The notes under the pieces: generated by a model | Told to the model about the DNA's origin: nothing | The model's database searches: none | The model's input: only the letters and a program-made list of their open reading frames with translations | Assembly: GCA_002633005.1 (NCBI GenBank) | Contig: NMRA01000621.1 | Span: 123,232-163,756 of the forward strand | Length of the DNA stretch: 40,525 bases | Direction of reading: 5' to 3' | Origin: Phoronis australis | Lineage: Eukaryota; Phoronida; Phoronidae | Position numbers and translations under genes: made by a program | Part shown: in pieces, positions 31,023 to 40,525 of the stretch | Layout: the number at the start of each line of letters is the position of its first letter | Position numbering within the stretch: position 1 is the first letter of the stretch

Positions 31023-33847
31023 TCATAAAATGGCGGTCCAGGGCTGACTGAGTTTAGGTGGCTGTGACTGTCTACTTTGTGTCCCCTCATTCGTTTCGAA
31101 CTTTGACCTCAGTTCTTTGAAGCTTCCTTTACGGCCAGTGCTTAGAGGACCCTTTCTACGGCGTTCCACGTTTGGTTGTTTCATTAGGTCGAATGCCGAC
31201 TGAAGGAGTTCGCTTTCCTCACTATTGACAGAGGCCCTGGAATCCTTGTATCGCTCTTGTGGAGGAACATACGAATCAGCATGATGTGGTCGGTGCTTTG
31301 CAGAACGGCCAAACTCTACAGAACTCTTGGGCCTGTCGGGAACATTCAAAATTTCTTTTTCTTTCTGTGATGACGACCGCCCAGTCACAACAAATGTTGT
31401 CCTCGACTGAGAAACTGGTGGCGACTTACATTGGACAGCGAAGGAGCTAAAAGTGTCCTGCAAAGGAGGTGACAAACGTGCTGCTGACTTCGCAGTGACA
31501 GGCAGGCAGGTCGGTCGCGTCGCAGCTTTCACTGGATACACCAATGCCTCGGACACCTTCGGCGTTTGAACGACTCTTCTAGGGGTCGGCGGGCGCGGCT
31601 CAACAGTCTTGGAATCCTCATGAACAGACTTGACTTCGGCTACATGATGATCGTTAGAAAGTCTTCGCACTGAGATCTCAACATGGCAGGGGTTATCTAA
31701 GGTGGAGGGTTTTGCTGCCTCCTGGTGGGGAGAGAAGCACGCAAAGGCATCCGTGGGTGGCGCTTCTGTACTGGAATCAATCTCGATGGACAGCTCATGG
31801 ACAGGTGTTGCTACCTGAGGTACAGGCGTGACAACAAACTCAGCATGCGTCACTTGAACAACGTCCGCCTGGGGCTCTGGAGGTTGATCCAACTCCGACG
31901 CTGACTCGGTTTCAGACTGTTCGCTGTTGCTTCCGTCTTGATCATCGTCGTTGTTATCATCATCGGCATCACTGTCGCGAGCATCATGTCCAGGCTCCCA
32001 AAGTGTTTCTGTCTTTCCAAGGGACTGGATGAGCTTGGCATCTTTTGTCACTTCGTCATCACTCAGGCTACCACAGACACTAAACGGCGTGGTAACACCT
32101 CCCTCTGCTGCTAGCACCACGTCACTATGACCACCAACACCACTGGCCCCAACAAACTGTTGGCAGCTTTCCTGGATGCTAGATTCCTTCCTGCCAACAC
32201 TCTCTGAGTCAACATTTACCTCTGGTAAATCAGTCTGTGAATTTTCCATAGGATCACTCAGGTGATTGGAATTGGAATCGTCAGTAACTATTGCTCGACC
32301 ATGAACAATGTGCGACATCAAGTCATTGAGATTTGATTGTTCAAACATTCCAGAAACCTCTGTAGCAACTGGCTCCCTCGTTTCTAGAGGGTATACGTAA
32401 ACGCTTTCCGATATCGACGAATCATTTTGATTCTTCATAGTCGCTTTCGCTTCCTGCTCATCAGTCAGCTTCTCACAATCCTCAACGAAATCTGACTGTT
32501 TAGAATCTCTATCGAGCGGTTGCTCTACATTCCACGACGGGCAGAAGACAGAGAACGCATCGCTAACGTCACGTGACTCGTGATCCACATGTGGTTTTGC
32601 CTCTGCAAGCATCATAACTTGCTGCTCGGATTTGTGGGCGGTGTTGAACGAGGGAGAGACGATCTCCGCCTGTAGGCTCACCGGTGAATCATCTTCATTC
32701 AAACTATCGGCACTCTCAGAGAACATGTCCAGTTCCTTCATGAGTGAAGCGCGTAGTCCGGCCAGCTGTTTATTGACATGCGAATCGTCATGAATGTCAG
32801 TTGGTAGGTAACGCGTGAAGCTCGACTGAGCCGAGGCTGTGTCGGAGTCATCAGAATCATCCGTGCACGGAGCTTTCAATGTGTGTACAGAGGCAGTCTC
32901 TGAACAACTGTCATCAGCTGCCATATTCAGCAGATCCAAGAAAGTCGGCGCCGAGTGGCACTCGCGATTCGAAGTGTACAAGTCAGAAATGGACGAGATG
33001 GAATCCGTGTCGTCGCTGAAGCTGGACCGAGCCAGAGTCTGGTCACCAAGGAGAAGATTAGGACTGCTGCGAGGAACATTCGTTACTACAATGGCAGGTT
33101 TCTCAGCGTTGGAAAAGCTCATCACCCTCGACACCCTAGCGTTGGATGCCTGTCTTGTCAACAGCATCTGCTCATCGGCGCCCATGCCAGGGAAAAGCCT
33201 CTCATCTTCCGGTGTCACCACAAAGTCTCCCAGCGTGTCTACAGTGTGAGCACGCGGTCGTCTTACAGGCTCCTCTTCAAAAACATCACAACCCTCTTCC
33301 TCCATTGTAGCCACACCGCGAAATGCTTCACCATCATCAGACATTGAACCATCTCGATCAGAAAACCGACGCACCACCCTGCGGCGTGCTCCCGGACTCT
33401 CCTGCAGCTCCAATGGTGTCAGTCGCCCTGGCGACGACTCGTCTTGCGCCACGTACCGTATGCTCTGCTTCCCGTTGGCACCATGCTCCACCCTTCCAGA
33501 GTCGGACATTGCTTCTTTCGCTGCTGAGGCGTCCGATTGTGTTTTTGAGGCGGCACGTCGCTTGCTGGCGGGGGACTGGGTCTTCATCTTCTTTCTCGGT
33601 GACTTCGGAGAAATTGCTTTTGCTATTTTTGCGCGAATAGACGAGCGGTTGGAGTCAGTGCGGTCAAGTGCATTGGGAGGGGTCTGCTCACTTGTTACAA
33701 TATAAAACTTGCTGGTGTCTGTCGACTGGCTCGACGAGCAAGAAGCAATGTTGTCGTCAAGGCTGTCGTAGAACTTGGATGTGGACCTCTGACCTCGATC
33801 GGTCTCGGCGAAGTCAGTATAGAAAGTCGTCGGAGAGTTCATCGGGC
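31023..33847 (-). CDS. RhoGAP-like gene, giant terminal exon
   Basis: The acceptor is TTTGTTTGCAG, ending at 33848, which places the upstream 82 nt of the long open frame in the intron. Two bases complete a codon, then 940 codons and a TGA follow. The peptide begins PMNSPTTFYTDFAETDRG. It is low in hydrophobic clusters and rich in Ser, Asp, Glu and Pro, so probably disordered with many phosphosites (SPKSPRKK, TPRR, SVEFGR). It ends with a basic RRRKGPLSTGRKGSFKELRS segment and a short tail. No enzymatic domain is seen. The length and lack of stops over 2.8 kb make it certainly coding. Confidence 0.93.
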
Positions 33848-36800
33848 CTGCAAACAAAGAAAATGGGGTGTCAGTTAAACAGGCAAGAAAATTCACTTTT
33901 GTGTTTTGATCTATCAAGTCGACCAACAAACCAAATATTTAGTTTTAATGAGATGACAATTACACTGCAGTGACAAATTACTCAACATATTTCAAGCAAT
34001 AATGACATGTACAATCATAAATTAAGTCACATGACGACCACATGACGACCACATTTATTGTTATTTGCAAGAATACTAACAACATTTCTGGTCACTATGA
34101 AATCAAGGCTGTGTAACATATTTTAAAGATTTGCAAAAGTACAGAGAAAAAGAATTTATGGTTCCTGTCAAGCACGCTCATCAACTGGTGACCATCACCA
34201 TGGAAACATAAACATAAACTCACAAGACACACTCAATCTGACAAAAGGACAATTAATATATCATAAAATTTACCAGGGAAGACAACAGGAACATAAGTTT
34301 TCTAATGGCATGTTGACTCAAAGTGACAAAGACGAAGTCGGGTAACAGTTCTCAACCCAGATGTTGATGAACTATCAGGGTGAGTGATACCATATGTGCC
34401 CGGGTTCTCTGCGTGCAACTTGGCATAAGCAGGGAAAGTGAGACGTACTTCAGGGGTAGAAAGAAGGGGTGCAGAGAGAGTGAGGGTTGTGTTGTACGGA
34501 AGCCCGCAACACCACAATGTTACAGAAACCAAAACTAATCCAGGCAAAACCAAGAACAGCCCACTATTTATGAAGTAGAGGTCCATAAAGTGGGAAAGTT
34601 GATATACTCATTCAACCTGGTCAGTCAACAGGTTAAACGCTGAATTTAGTTTTCTTAATCACCACAGATGGCATGAAGGGAATGAGCAAAATCTTGGAAT
34701 CTCACCTATTGAACAACCTCAGCCACTAACGGGGTGACAGAAAAAACATAAGTCAGTATTGTTTACATTGCACGAGCCATTATGATCCACTGACATGTGT
34801 AACTATACGGTGCCACTGAGACTCAGACCCAGTGCTGACCAATTCCCAGAACATCTACTCCAAAAAATCAATGATTGTAAATTCAATCAAGCCAAAGTTT
34901 TGCTTAAGTTTCACGACACGTTCACGCACTCATTAAATGACTTCAATGAAACACTGTCAGGTACTAACTGAAGTGATGCCTCACTCAATACTCTGTGTTG
35001 ACAAGGTGACTGAGAAAAATGAAGCTCAACTGATTAATATCAAGGAGACAGAGTAGTACGTCACACACACAAATGTCAACCGTTAATATCAAGGAGACAG
35101 AGTAGTACGTCACACACACAAATGTCAACCGTTAATATCAAGGAGACAGAGTAGTACGTCACACACACAAATGTCAACCGTTAATATCAAGGAGACAGAG
35201 TAGTACGTCACACACACAAATGTCAACCGTTAATATCAAGGAGACAGAGTAGTATGTCACACACACAAATGTCACCCGTTAATCAAATAATATCACACAT
35301 AATTATGTTATAATTCAATGGCCAATGAGAAAACATTATGCAGAATTGAATACCACACTTCTTAAAAAATTACTAATTTGATAATGAAATATCAAAAAAA
35401 TAAGAAGCATCATACTGAATTTATCGGAAACCACTGACACACACGACAATGTTATAATTCCACGATATCACACCCAGTCGTGCTAAGACAACCCAATATC
35501 ACACACAGTCGTTGCACTGCGTAGTGATACAGTGGCATTGGTGTCGTAGTGCGGCTCCATCACTAAGTTACACAGCACGACACACAGAAGATCGTGTTAA
35601 CTGCCAGTTACCTGGGTCCGTATGTGAATTCTACCAAGACACAAAACAGTGTTTAACGAAAAGTGTTGCAAATCCAGAAGACTCAAACTCTAAAATTAGT
35701 GGGAGTTAAGCTGTAGAGAAAAGAGAACGTTTCTCTTGTTTTGAAAAACCACGGTTAATTAATGAATTTTTGGTCACTTCTAACGAGGACGTGTCAAATT
35801 GACAAGACACATTACACAGTCATGCTTGTTACGTTTAAGTACAGAAACACACAAATACAACCAAGGCAGGAAATGAATGATAAACTCTGCCACTTGATAG
35901 AACTTTCAAATCAAATATATTGGGAGCTTTTAAGCAGTAATTTCCAATTAAAAAATCTTTTTCAAAATTTAAGACAGTTCAGAACTACAGTGATGTATAA
36001 ACAATACGTGATGAGTCAAATCAAATTGAATTCTATCTTTTTAGCAAAATACACATTCCACTGTGATCAGGCTCAGAATATCTTTTAATTATGCATCTGC
36101 CATAGAAGCAGCATGCTTCAAGAAAAACTTGTGCGAGAATTTAACTTTCATTTCCACCATCAAGGTGTTCTTTGCCAGAAAAACAGACAAACATGGCTTC
36201 TCTCACACACACAGGGTGTTCAAACAACTCGCGCACCAGAGATGCACGACACATACCAAAGTTGTTCTCTTCAAAGAACGATTCGTGCGACGATGCCCGG
36301 GTCAAGGGGGAAGGTGCAGACGCCACAGGGGTCAGCCTGGGTTCAGACGAGGGGTCGATGATGACGGGTGAGATGTCTGGAACAGAGAACTCGCCAATCA
36401 ACAAAGAGACATGAGGAACAAACGATAATGATTTTGACGTCACAGCAGGGGAGCCGGTAACTGAATAAAACAGACAAAACTCCATGCCATGTACCGTGTG
36501 TGCATGTATTTAGGCTCATGTGCATTGACCGAGTAAATACAAGAAGCAACATCATACCGCCTGAATGAAGAAGCACTCTTCCTGTAGATTACAGTTATGT
36601 GGGATCTTACTCACAAGTATGAGTATTAAGGAAATTTCTCGGAAAAGTAGACATTTTCTCAATTTTTTACTTTAAAAAAAATCTGCTATTAATTGGGTCA
36701 TGTGACTGTCTTTTTATTAAAAAGAAGCAAAAATGTAGATTCATAGGAAAACATCGTCATCAATAACAACGTGACCAGATTTTGTTTTGTAAAAATGGTA

Positions 36801-39800
36801 AAGATGAAATGTCGAAAACGCCGTGTTACAGTGTTGTATGAGTCCAATCAGCGCATAAACTATAGTGTCTCAAAGTGTTGTATGAGTCCAATCAGCGCAT
36901 AAACTATAGTGTCTCAAAGTGTTGTATGAGTCCAATCAGCGCATAAACTATAGTGTCTCAAAGTGTTGTATGAGTCCAATCAGTGCATAAACTATAGTGT
37001 CTCAAAGTGTTGTATGAGTCCAATCAGCCATTCCTGAGACATGATGTTGCGAAATTTGCCATATACGCACATTTTTGTAGGGTTTTACATATTAAGCTTA
37101 AGATGCAGATTCACAGACAACATAAATGAAGGAACAAATAGAAGATGCACAGCAAACGTGCGGGTTTGCGAAACAGTTGAGCAAAAATTAGCATTTTTAG
37201 AAAAAATATAATTCCAGATAAATACTATGCGTAGATGGTACATGAACACAGTCAGATAACTGCAACAGAATGCACAAGCATCACGTACGGCGTTGAACAC
37301 TGCTAGCATTCACATCAAAACAAAAACGATGGCAATACCACACTGTAGAATAACATCAACAAGAGTCAGCACTAAACACCACTTGGGCGTAAATCAAAAT
37401 GAAAATCAAAATGAACATTGTTTCCGCCCTTGTGCGATCAACTTTAAAATATGTGGCGACTTAAAATTTTTTTCCGGCCATGTGACAAAATATTTGTTTC
37501 AGTTACAAAAACGAGATACTTTTGCAGCAAACTTGAGAACCGCAAAAAATGAAAAGTGGGAAATGAAATACTTTAACCCACGCTTATTGCACGATTGGAG
37601 AAAATGTGAGCAAGCACATGTGGTAAGCTACTCGTAGTCTGGACATAAGGGCACTGAATTTGAAGTGTTGAACATTAATAATTTAAAGAACACGCAGCAT
37701 GTGTGTGAGGTCGGCCACTCATTTTTAGAATCATTTAAGGTATTAGTTGTGTAAAGTTTCCTTATTTGCTATATAAATAATATAATTCTTAATGACATTA
37801 TTACTGTTCGTGTTGTCTCCAAATAAACATAGCAACACAGCCCATCTCAGAGGAGTGAGGATAGTGCATTAAGGGGAAACAAAAAGTATGACAAAGGTAG
37901 CCCAACTTGTAAAAGCACCCAATTTAACTAATCACCTGTTCGCACATTATTTCCAAAAGGAGGTAAACTGGGTTTTAACCCTTAGACCCTGTCATAGCAA
38001 GCTGACTAGTGTGACAGGCTTTACAAGCAGTGATGATCAACACAACCCCCAATAAAGTGTAAACACCATTCCAGCGCATCTCAAGTACAAGCCAAAAGTA
38101 TTCAGATGAAACGATCTAGAATATTCCCTTCATGACAGCTGGGTGGAAGCCGTAGTCATCGCCAGAGTTGTCTTCTCGACCGAAAATGATGTGGAATGCA
38201 CAGTAAATTTAGTAAGATGGCTCAGCCATTTTGTAAACAGTTAGTAAGATGGCTCAGCCATTTTGTAAACAGTTAGTAAGATGGCTCAGTCATTTTGTAA
38301 ACAGTTAGTAAGATGGCTCCGCCATTTTGTAAACAGTTAGTAAGGTGGCTCAGCCATTTTGTAAAATAGAATTTTGCCAGCCTACCTTATTACTGGTTAT
38401 TTTTCTGCTAACAAAATCCACCATCGCCATGGTGACGGTAAAACGGTTATATTATTTGATAACTTTCGTCTTGTACTGTAATTGCACATATTGTCCATCT
38501 CACACTGGTTTTACATTCGTGACCTGAACTGTCATGGAGTCCATTTAAAACATCACAGACAACTGCTATCTAAGTATTATGATAGTCACTGCTTTCAGTC
38601 TTGTTCTTCCAACACAAGGCAACATGGGAGGCAACAACCACATTAAAAACACTGCAAGGCAAAGGATGCAGTGATCAAGTACTGAGTCCCTCACATGAAA
38701 AGCGACACAAGGCTTGGTCGGAAATTCTGTTTAACGCACCTACTTCACAACTAAGAAATTCAGTTTTTTCCCTACAAGTGTTAGCAATTGGCTAGTAACG
38801 ATTTTTAGGATTAGCAAGTAATAATTCTTATCTTCTCAGAGAATTAGTACTTTGTTGAAGTGAGTGAGGTTGAATTATTTATAGAAATAGTTGTAGGGAG
38901 CACAAAATGAAGTTTCTGACCAAAGCCTTTAGCCAATTTTCATGAAACCGATCGCAGACATTCAAAGAGAACTATTGACTGTAGCCACACTGATGGAGAC
39001 TCACCCCCAGCGTAGGGGTTAGGTATGGTGATGCTAACCCCCGACGAGCGCTTGTTATTCATAATCAGTAAAGACTCGGCACTCTTGGCGTGATGCATCC
39101 GTCTGGCGACTGGTTCTGATTCAGGTGGACTCTTTGACTCATGCTTAGACACTACAAAGGACAAAAGGTGAATACACACACCTGTGTCATATTAATTCCT
39201 TGGCCAATCAAATGTGTCCAGCCAAACAAGATCAACTTCTATGTTCAGATGTGTGTATTACAGTATTAAGGTGTACAAGGACAATAATCGGGTATACCGT
39301 GCCCGTATTTTGATGCCTGTTATTCACTGGAGAAAACTGGTTCTCAAAATTCGAGCACATTATATCCGACCATTACCGTGTTCAAGAGCACGTTTAGTTG
39401 AGATGACTTTGGCAAATGGAAGACACCCACGGCACTTTATTAACAACATAAAAATTGCATTTCGTTGGTAAACAGTTCCCGATTTCAATCATTCTCAAGT
39501 TCAAAATTATAGTTAGAGTAAAAATAATTCAGTTTGGGACACAATACGGCGAAGGGTGAAATTTAACTTTGTCCAATATCTCAACAAAAACATTTGTTCA
39601 GAATAATTTTCTTGGCTTTTAGCATTGTTTGCATGGCGTAGCTATGACCAAACAACAATTTTGAGCATTTGCAAACATTTGTTAATCCTCTGAACAATAG
39701 AAATATGGCAATTTTAGTAATTATTTTTGTTCCAAATTGAAGAATTTTTAGCGTACATGAGACATTTTGAGAAATTGCCAGCATTCACAACAAGGTTAGG

Positions 39801-40013
39801 AGCCTCTGATAAATGAAAAAACAGCAACTTCCACAATTACTTGTGTGACCGTCCCTAGTTGGTTACATTTTACCATTATAGTCAAAATGTCTGTTGAGAT
39901 CATGACGAGCTTACTTACTTGGGAGACTAGCTTTCCTCTTCCCCTTGCCTGGAGATTTGCTTTTACTAAATATCGACTTCCATCCACCGCCGGGCGACTT
40001 CTTGCCTTTTTTG
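31023..40013 (-). CDS. RhoGAP-like protein of the ARHGAP31/32/33 group, 3' part of gene (four exons)
   Basis: Four exons (40013-39919, 39151-39005, 36460-36257, 33847-31023) join in one frame through three phase 1 introns: one leading base, then 1089 codons and TGA. No GAP domain is in the window, so the family call is indirect. Exon A has a basic GGGWKSIFSKSKSPGKGKRK stretch and exon B has HHAKSAESL. These resemble the (G)KWRSLFNLGRS...PAKSMDSL segment that follows the GAP domain in ARHGAP33 relatives. A giant last exon rich in Ser, Asp and Pro is also usual for that group. The tail has an NLS-like SPKSPRKKMK, an acidic run near 31930-31980, a PPTPRR SH3-type motif near 31590, and ends with RKGSFKELRSKFE. 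The next-door Barx gene supports ARHGAP32-type identity. It could be another scaffold protein; the gene itself is certain, the family is moderate. Confidence 0.6.
34391..34447 (-). other. Candidate cassette exon of the RhoGAP-like gene
   Basis: The acceptor-like CTTTCTACCCCTGAAG ends at 34448; the donor TATG|GTATCA is weak. The 57 nt (2 + 18 codons + 1) are phase 1 on both sides, like all neighbouring exons, and open: RLTFPAYAKLHAENPGTY. There is no homology support. Confidence 0.2.
35034..35283 (-). repeat. 49-bp minisatellite
   Basis: Five units, beginning TTAATATCAAGGAGACAGAG and containing GTACGTCACACACACAAATG, start at 35034, 35083, 35132, 35181 and 35230. Confidence 0.98.
36257..36460 (-). 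CDS. RhoGAP-like gene, exon C
   Basis: The acceptor is GTTTTATTCAG, ending at 36461; the donor is TTTG|GTATGT. Length 204 nt (2 + 67 codons + 1), phase 1 on both sides. The peptide goes from TGSPAVTSKSLSFVPH to SSHESFFEENNF and is Ser/Pro-rich. Confidence 0.7.
36831..37029 (-). repeat. 44-bp minisatellite
   Basis: Units starting GTGTTGTATGAGTCCAATCA and ending TAGTGTCTCAAA start at 36831, 36875, 36919 and 36963, and a partial fifth at 37007. Each holds CCAATCA, a CCAAT-box word. Confidence 0.98.
38211..38366 (-). repeat. 32-bp minisatellite with palindromic AAGATGGCT/AGCCATTTT
   Basis: Five units of AGTAAGATGGCTCAGCCATT followed by TTGTAAACAGTT start every 32 bp from 38211. Inside each, ATGGCT-C-AGCCAT is a perfect palindrome. 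Confidence 0.97.
39005..39151 (-). CDS. RhoGAP-like gene, exon B
   Basis: The acceptor is TTTTGTCCTTTGTAG, ending at 39152; the donor is GGGG|GTGAGT. Length 147 nt (2 + 48 codons + 1), phase 1 on both sides. The peptide runs from SKHESKSPPESEPVARR through HHAKSAESL to SITIPNPYAG. Confidence 0.75.
39919..40013 (-). CDS. RhoGAP-like gene, exon A
   Basis: The acceptor is GTGTCATGCAG, ending at 40014, and the donor is CCCAA|GTAAGT. Exon length is 95 nt: one base of a split codon, 31 codons, one base. It encodes a Lys/Ser/Gly-rich basic peptide with WKSIFSKSKSPGKGKRK. The acceptor is duplicated 18 nt upstream. Confidence 0.7.
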
Positions 40014-40048
40014 CTGCATGACACAGATATGCTGCATGACACAGATAT
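40013..40048 (-). repeat. 18-bp duplication of the exon A splice acceptor
   Basis: GCTGCATGACACAGATAT is repeated without change at 40013-40030 and 40031-40048 (start offset one base). Read on -, each copy ends in TGTCATGCAG. Confidence 0.85.
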
Positions 40049-40227
40049 GGATCAACATAGGCCAAGTGGCCATTATTCACACTCAAACACACACACAAGC
40101 AACATTCACAAAGTGGCCAAAAACTGAAACGAAAACCTTAAGAAAAGGAATGTCACGAGTGGACAATAAGCCAAAATTAATTAGCGCTTCATGCATTGTG
40201 CCGTGTAGATGTCCATCTGTTATATAT

Positions 40228-40281
40228 ACTGCTAATACTGCTAATACTGCTAATACTGCTAATACTGCTAATACTGCTAGC
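40228..40281 (+). repeat. 9-bp tandem repeat
   Basis: Six copies of ACTGCTAAT, the last one altered. Confidence 0.97.
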
Positions 40282-40434
40282 AATACTGTGCACTGCAACT
40301 TACTGACAGCAAAGTTAGGTACTGCTATTGATGCTAGTAAAGATAGATACTGTAATGAACAACTACTCCTGCCATATAATGTTAGTTATGCTATATAGTG
40401 CTAGTAATGCTGTATACTGCAATGGACAACTAGT

Positions 40435-40525
40435 ACTGCCATATAATGCAAGTAATGCTATATAATGCTAGTACTGCCATATAATGCAAGTAATGCTATA
40501 TAATGCTAGTACTGCCATATAATGC
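40435..40525 (+). repeat. 38-bp minisatellite running off the window
   Basis: Units starting ACTGCCATATAATGCAAGTA begin at 40435, 40473 and 40511; related decayed units are seen from about 40320. Confidence 0.93.

Larger units (their letters stand above)
33848..36256 (-). other. RhoGAP-like gene, intron C-D
   Basis: A phase 1 GT-AG intron of 2.4 kb. It holds the 49-bp minisatellite at 35034-35283 and a candidate 57-nt cassette exon at 34391-34447. Confidence 0.7.
36461..39004 (-). other. RhoGAP-like gene, intron B-C
   Basis: A phase 1 GT-AG intron of 2.5 kb with two minisatellites (36831-37029, 38211-38366). No further exon is recognised. Confidence 0.7.

Noticed and set aside
32839-33347. 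Overlapping open frames of 130-136 codons on + within the RhoGAP-like terminal exon
   Set aside because: Antisense shadows of a long GC-richer coding exon.
34302-34586. 94-codon open frame on - as a gene
   Set aside because: Only its 57-nt middle part has exon-like borders; the rest shows no coding support.
40083-40298. Open frame with LAVLAV repeats on -
   Set aside because: Translation of the 9-bp tandem repeat.

Overview
The window looks like genomic DNA from a non-vertebrate animal, probably a marine invertebrate. It is AT-rich, with spliced genes on GT-AG introns (one GC-AG), many short-unit minisatellites, small inverted-repeat transposons and a decayed non-LTR retrotransposon. The exact phylum cannot be fixed by eye. 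A cephalochordate, hemichordate or lophotrochozoan would all fit.

Three protein-coding genes can be supported. (1) The 3' part of prefoldin subunit 2 lies on + (exons 9667-9790 and 10690-10872); the exon for the first ~45 residues was not found. (2) A complete Barx homeobox gene lies on - (coding exons 17011-17185, 14309-14592 and 13125-13259; 197 aa), with an eh1 motif, a homeodomain with the Barx signature, and the Barx C-terminal basic block. Its second intron uses a GC donor. (3) The 3' part of a long gene lies on - (exons 39919-40013, 39005-39151, 36257-36460 and 31023-33847; at least 1089 codons). It ends in one huge Ser/acid-rich exon. Short motifs, the large last exon and its position beside Barx suggest a RhoGAP of the ARHGAP31/32/33 (CdGAP/RICS/TCGAP) group. 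In vertebrates BARX2 lies beside ARHGAP32, so this may be an ancient gene neighbourhood.

Layout. 1-560: repeats with CRE-like and TCGCGA motifs. 600-3870: a broken retrotransposon on - (endonuclease end, reverse transcriptase start, RNase H), with a foldback DNA element nested in it and a further small transposon nested in that. 4074-6897: a Helentron-like element with a higher-order tandem array (about 150-bp monomers, about 448-bp trimers), in which nearly every monomer carries a CTCF-like motif. 7441-8789: an element with 60-bp inverted arms and another nested small transposon. 9022-9418: an inverted pair of a 200-bp repeat. 9667-11518: prefoldin gene with a MITE and a tRNA-derived SINE in its intron. 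12550-17185: Barx. 17186-31022: a 13.8-kb gene-free interval, probably regulatory, with a foldback element, CCAAT-box and forkhead-motif minisatellites, MITEs and a CTCF-like site. 31023-40525: RhoGAP-like gene with minisatellite-rich introns.

Most short open reading frames in the window are unsupported and are left out.
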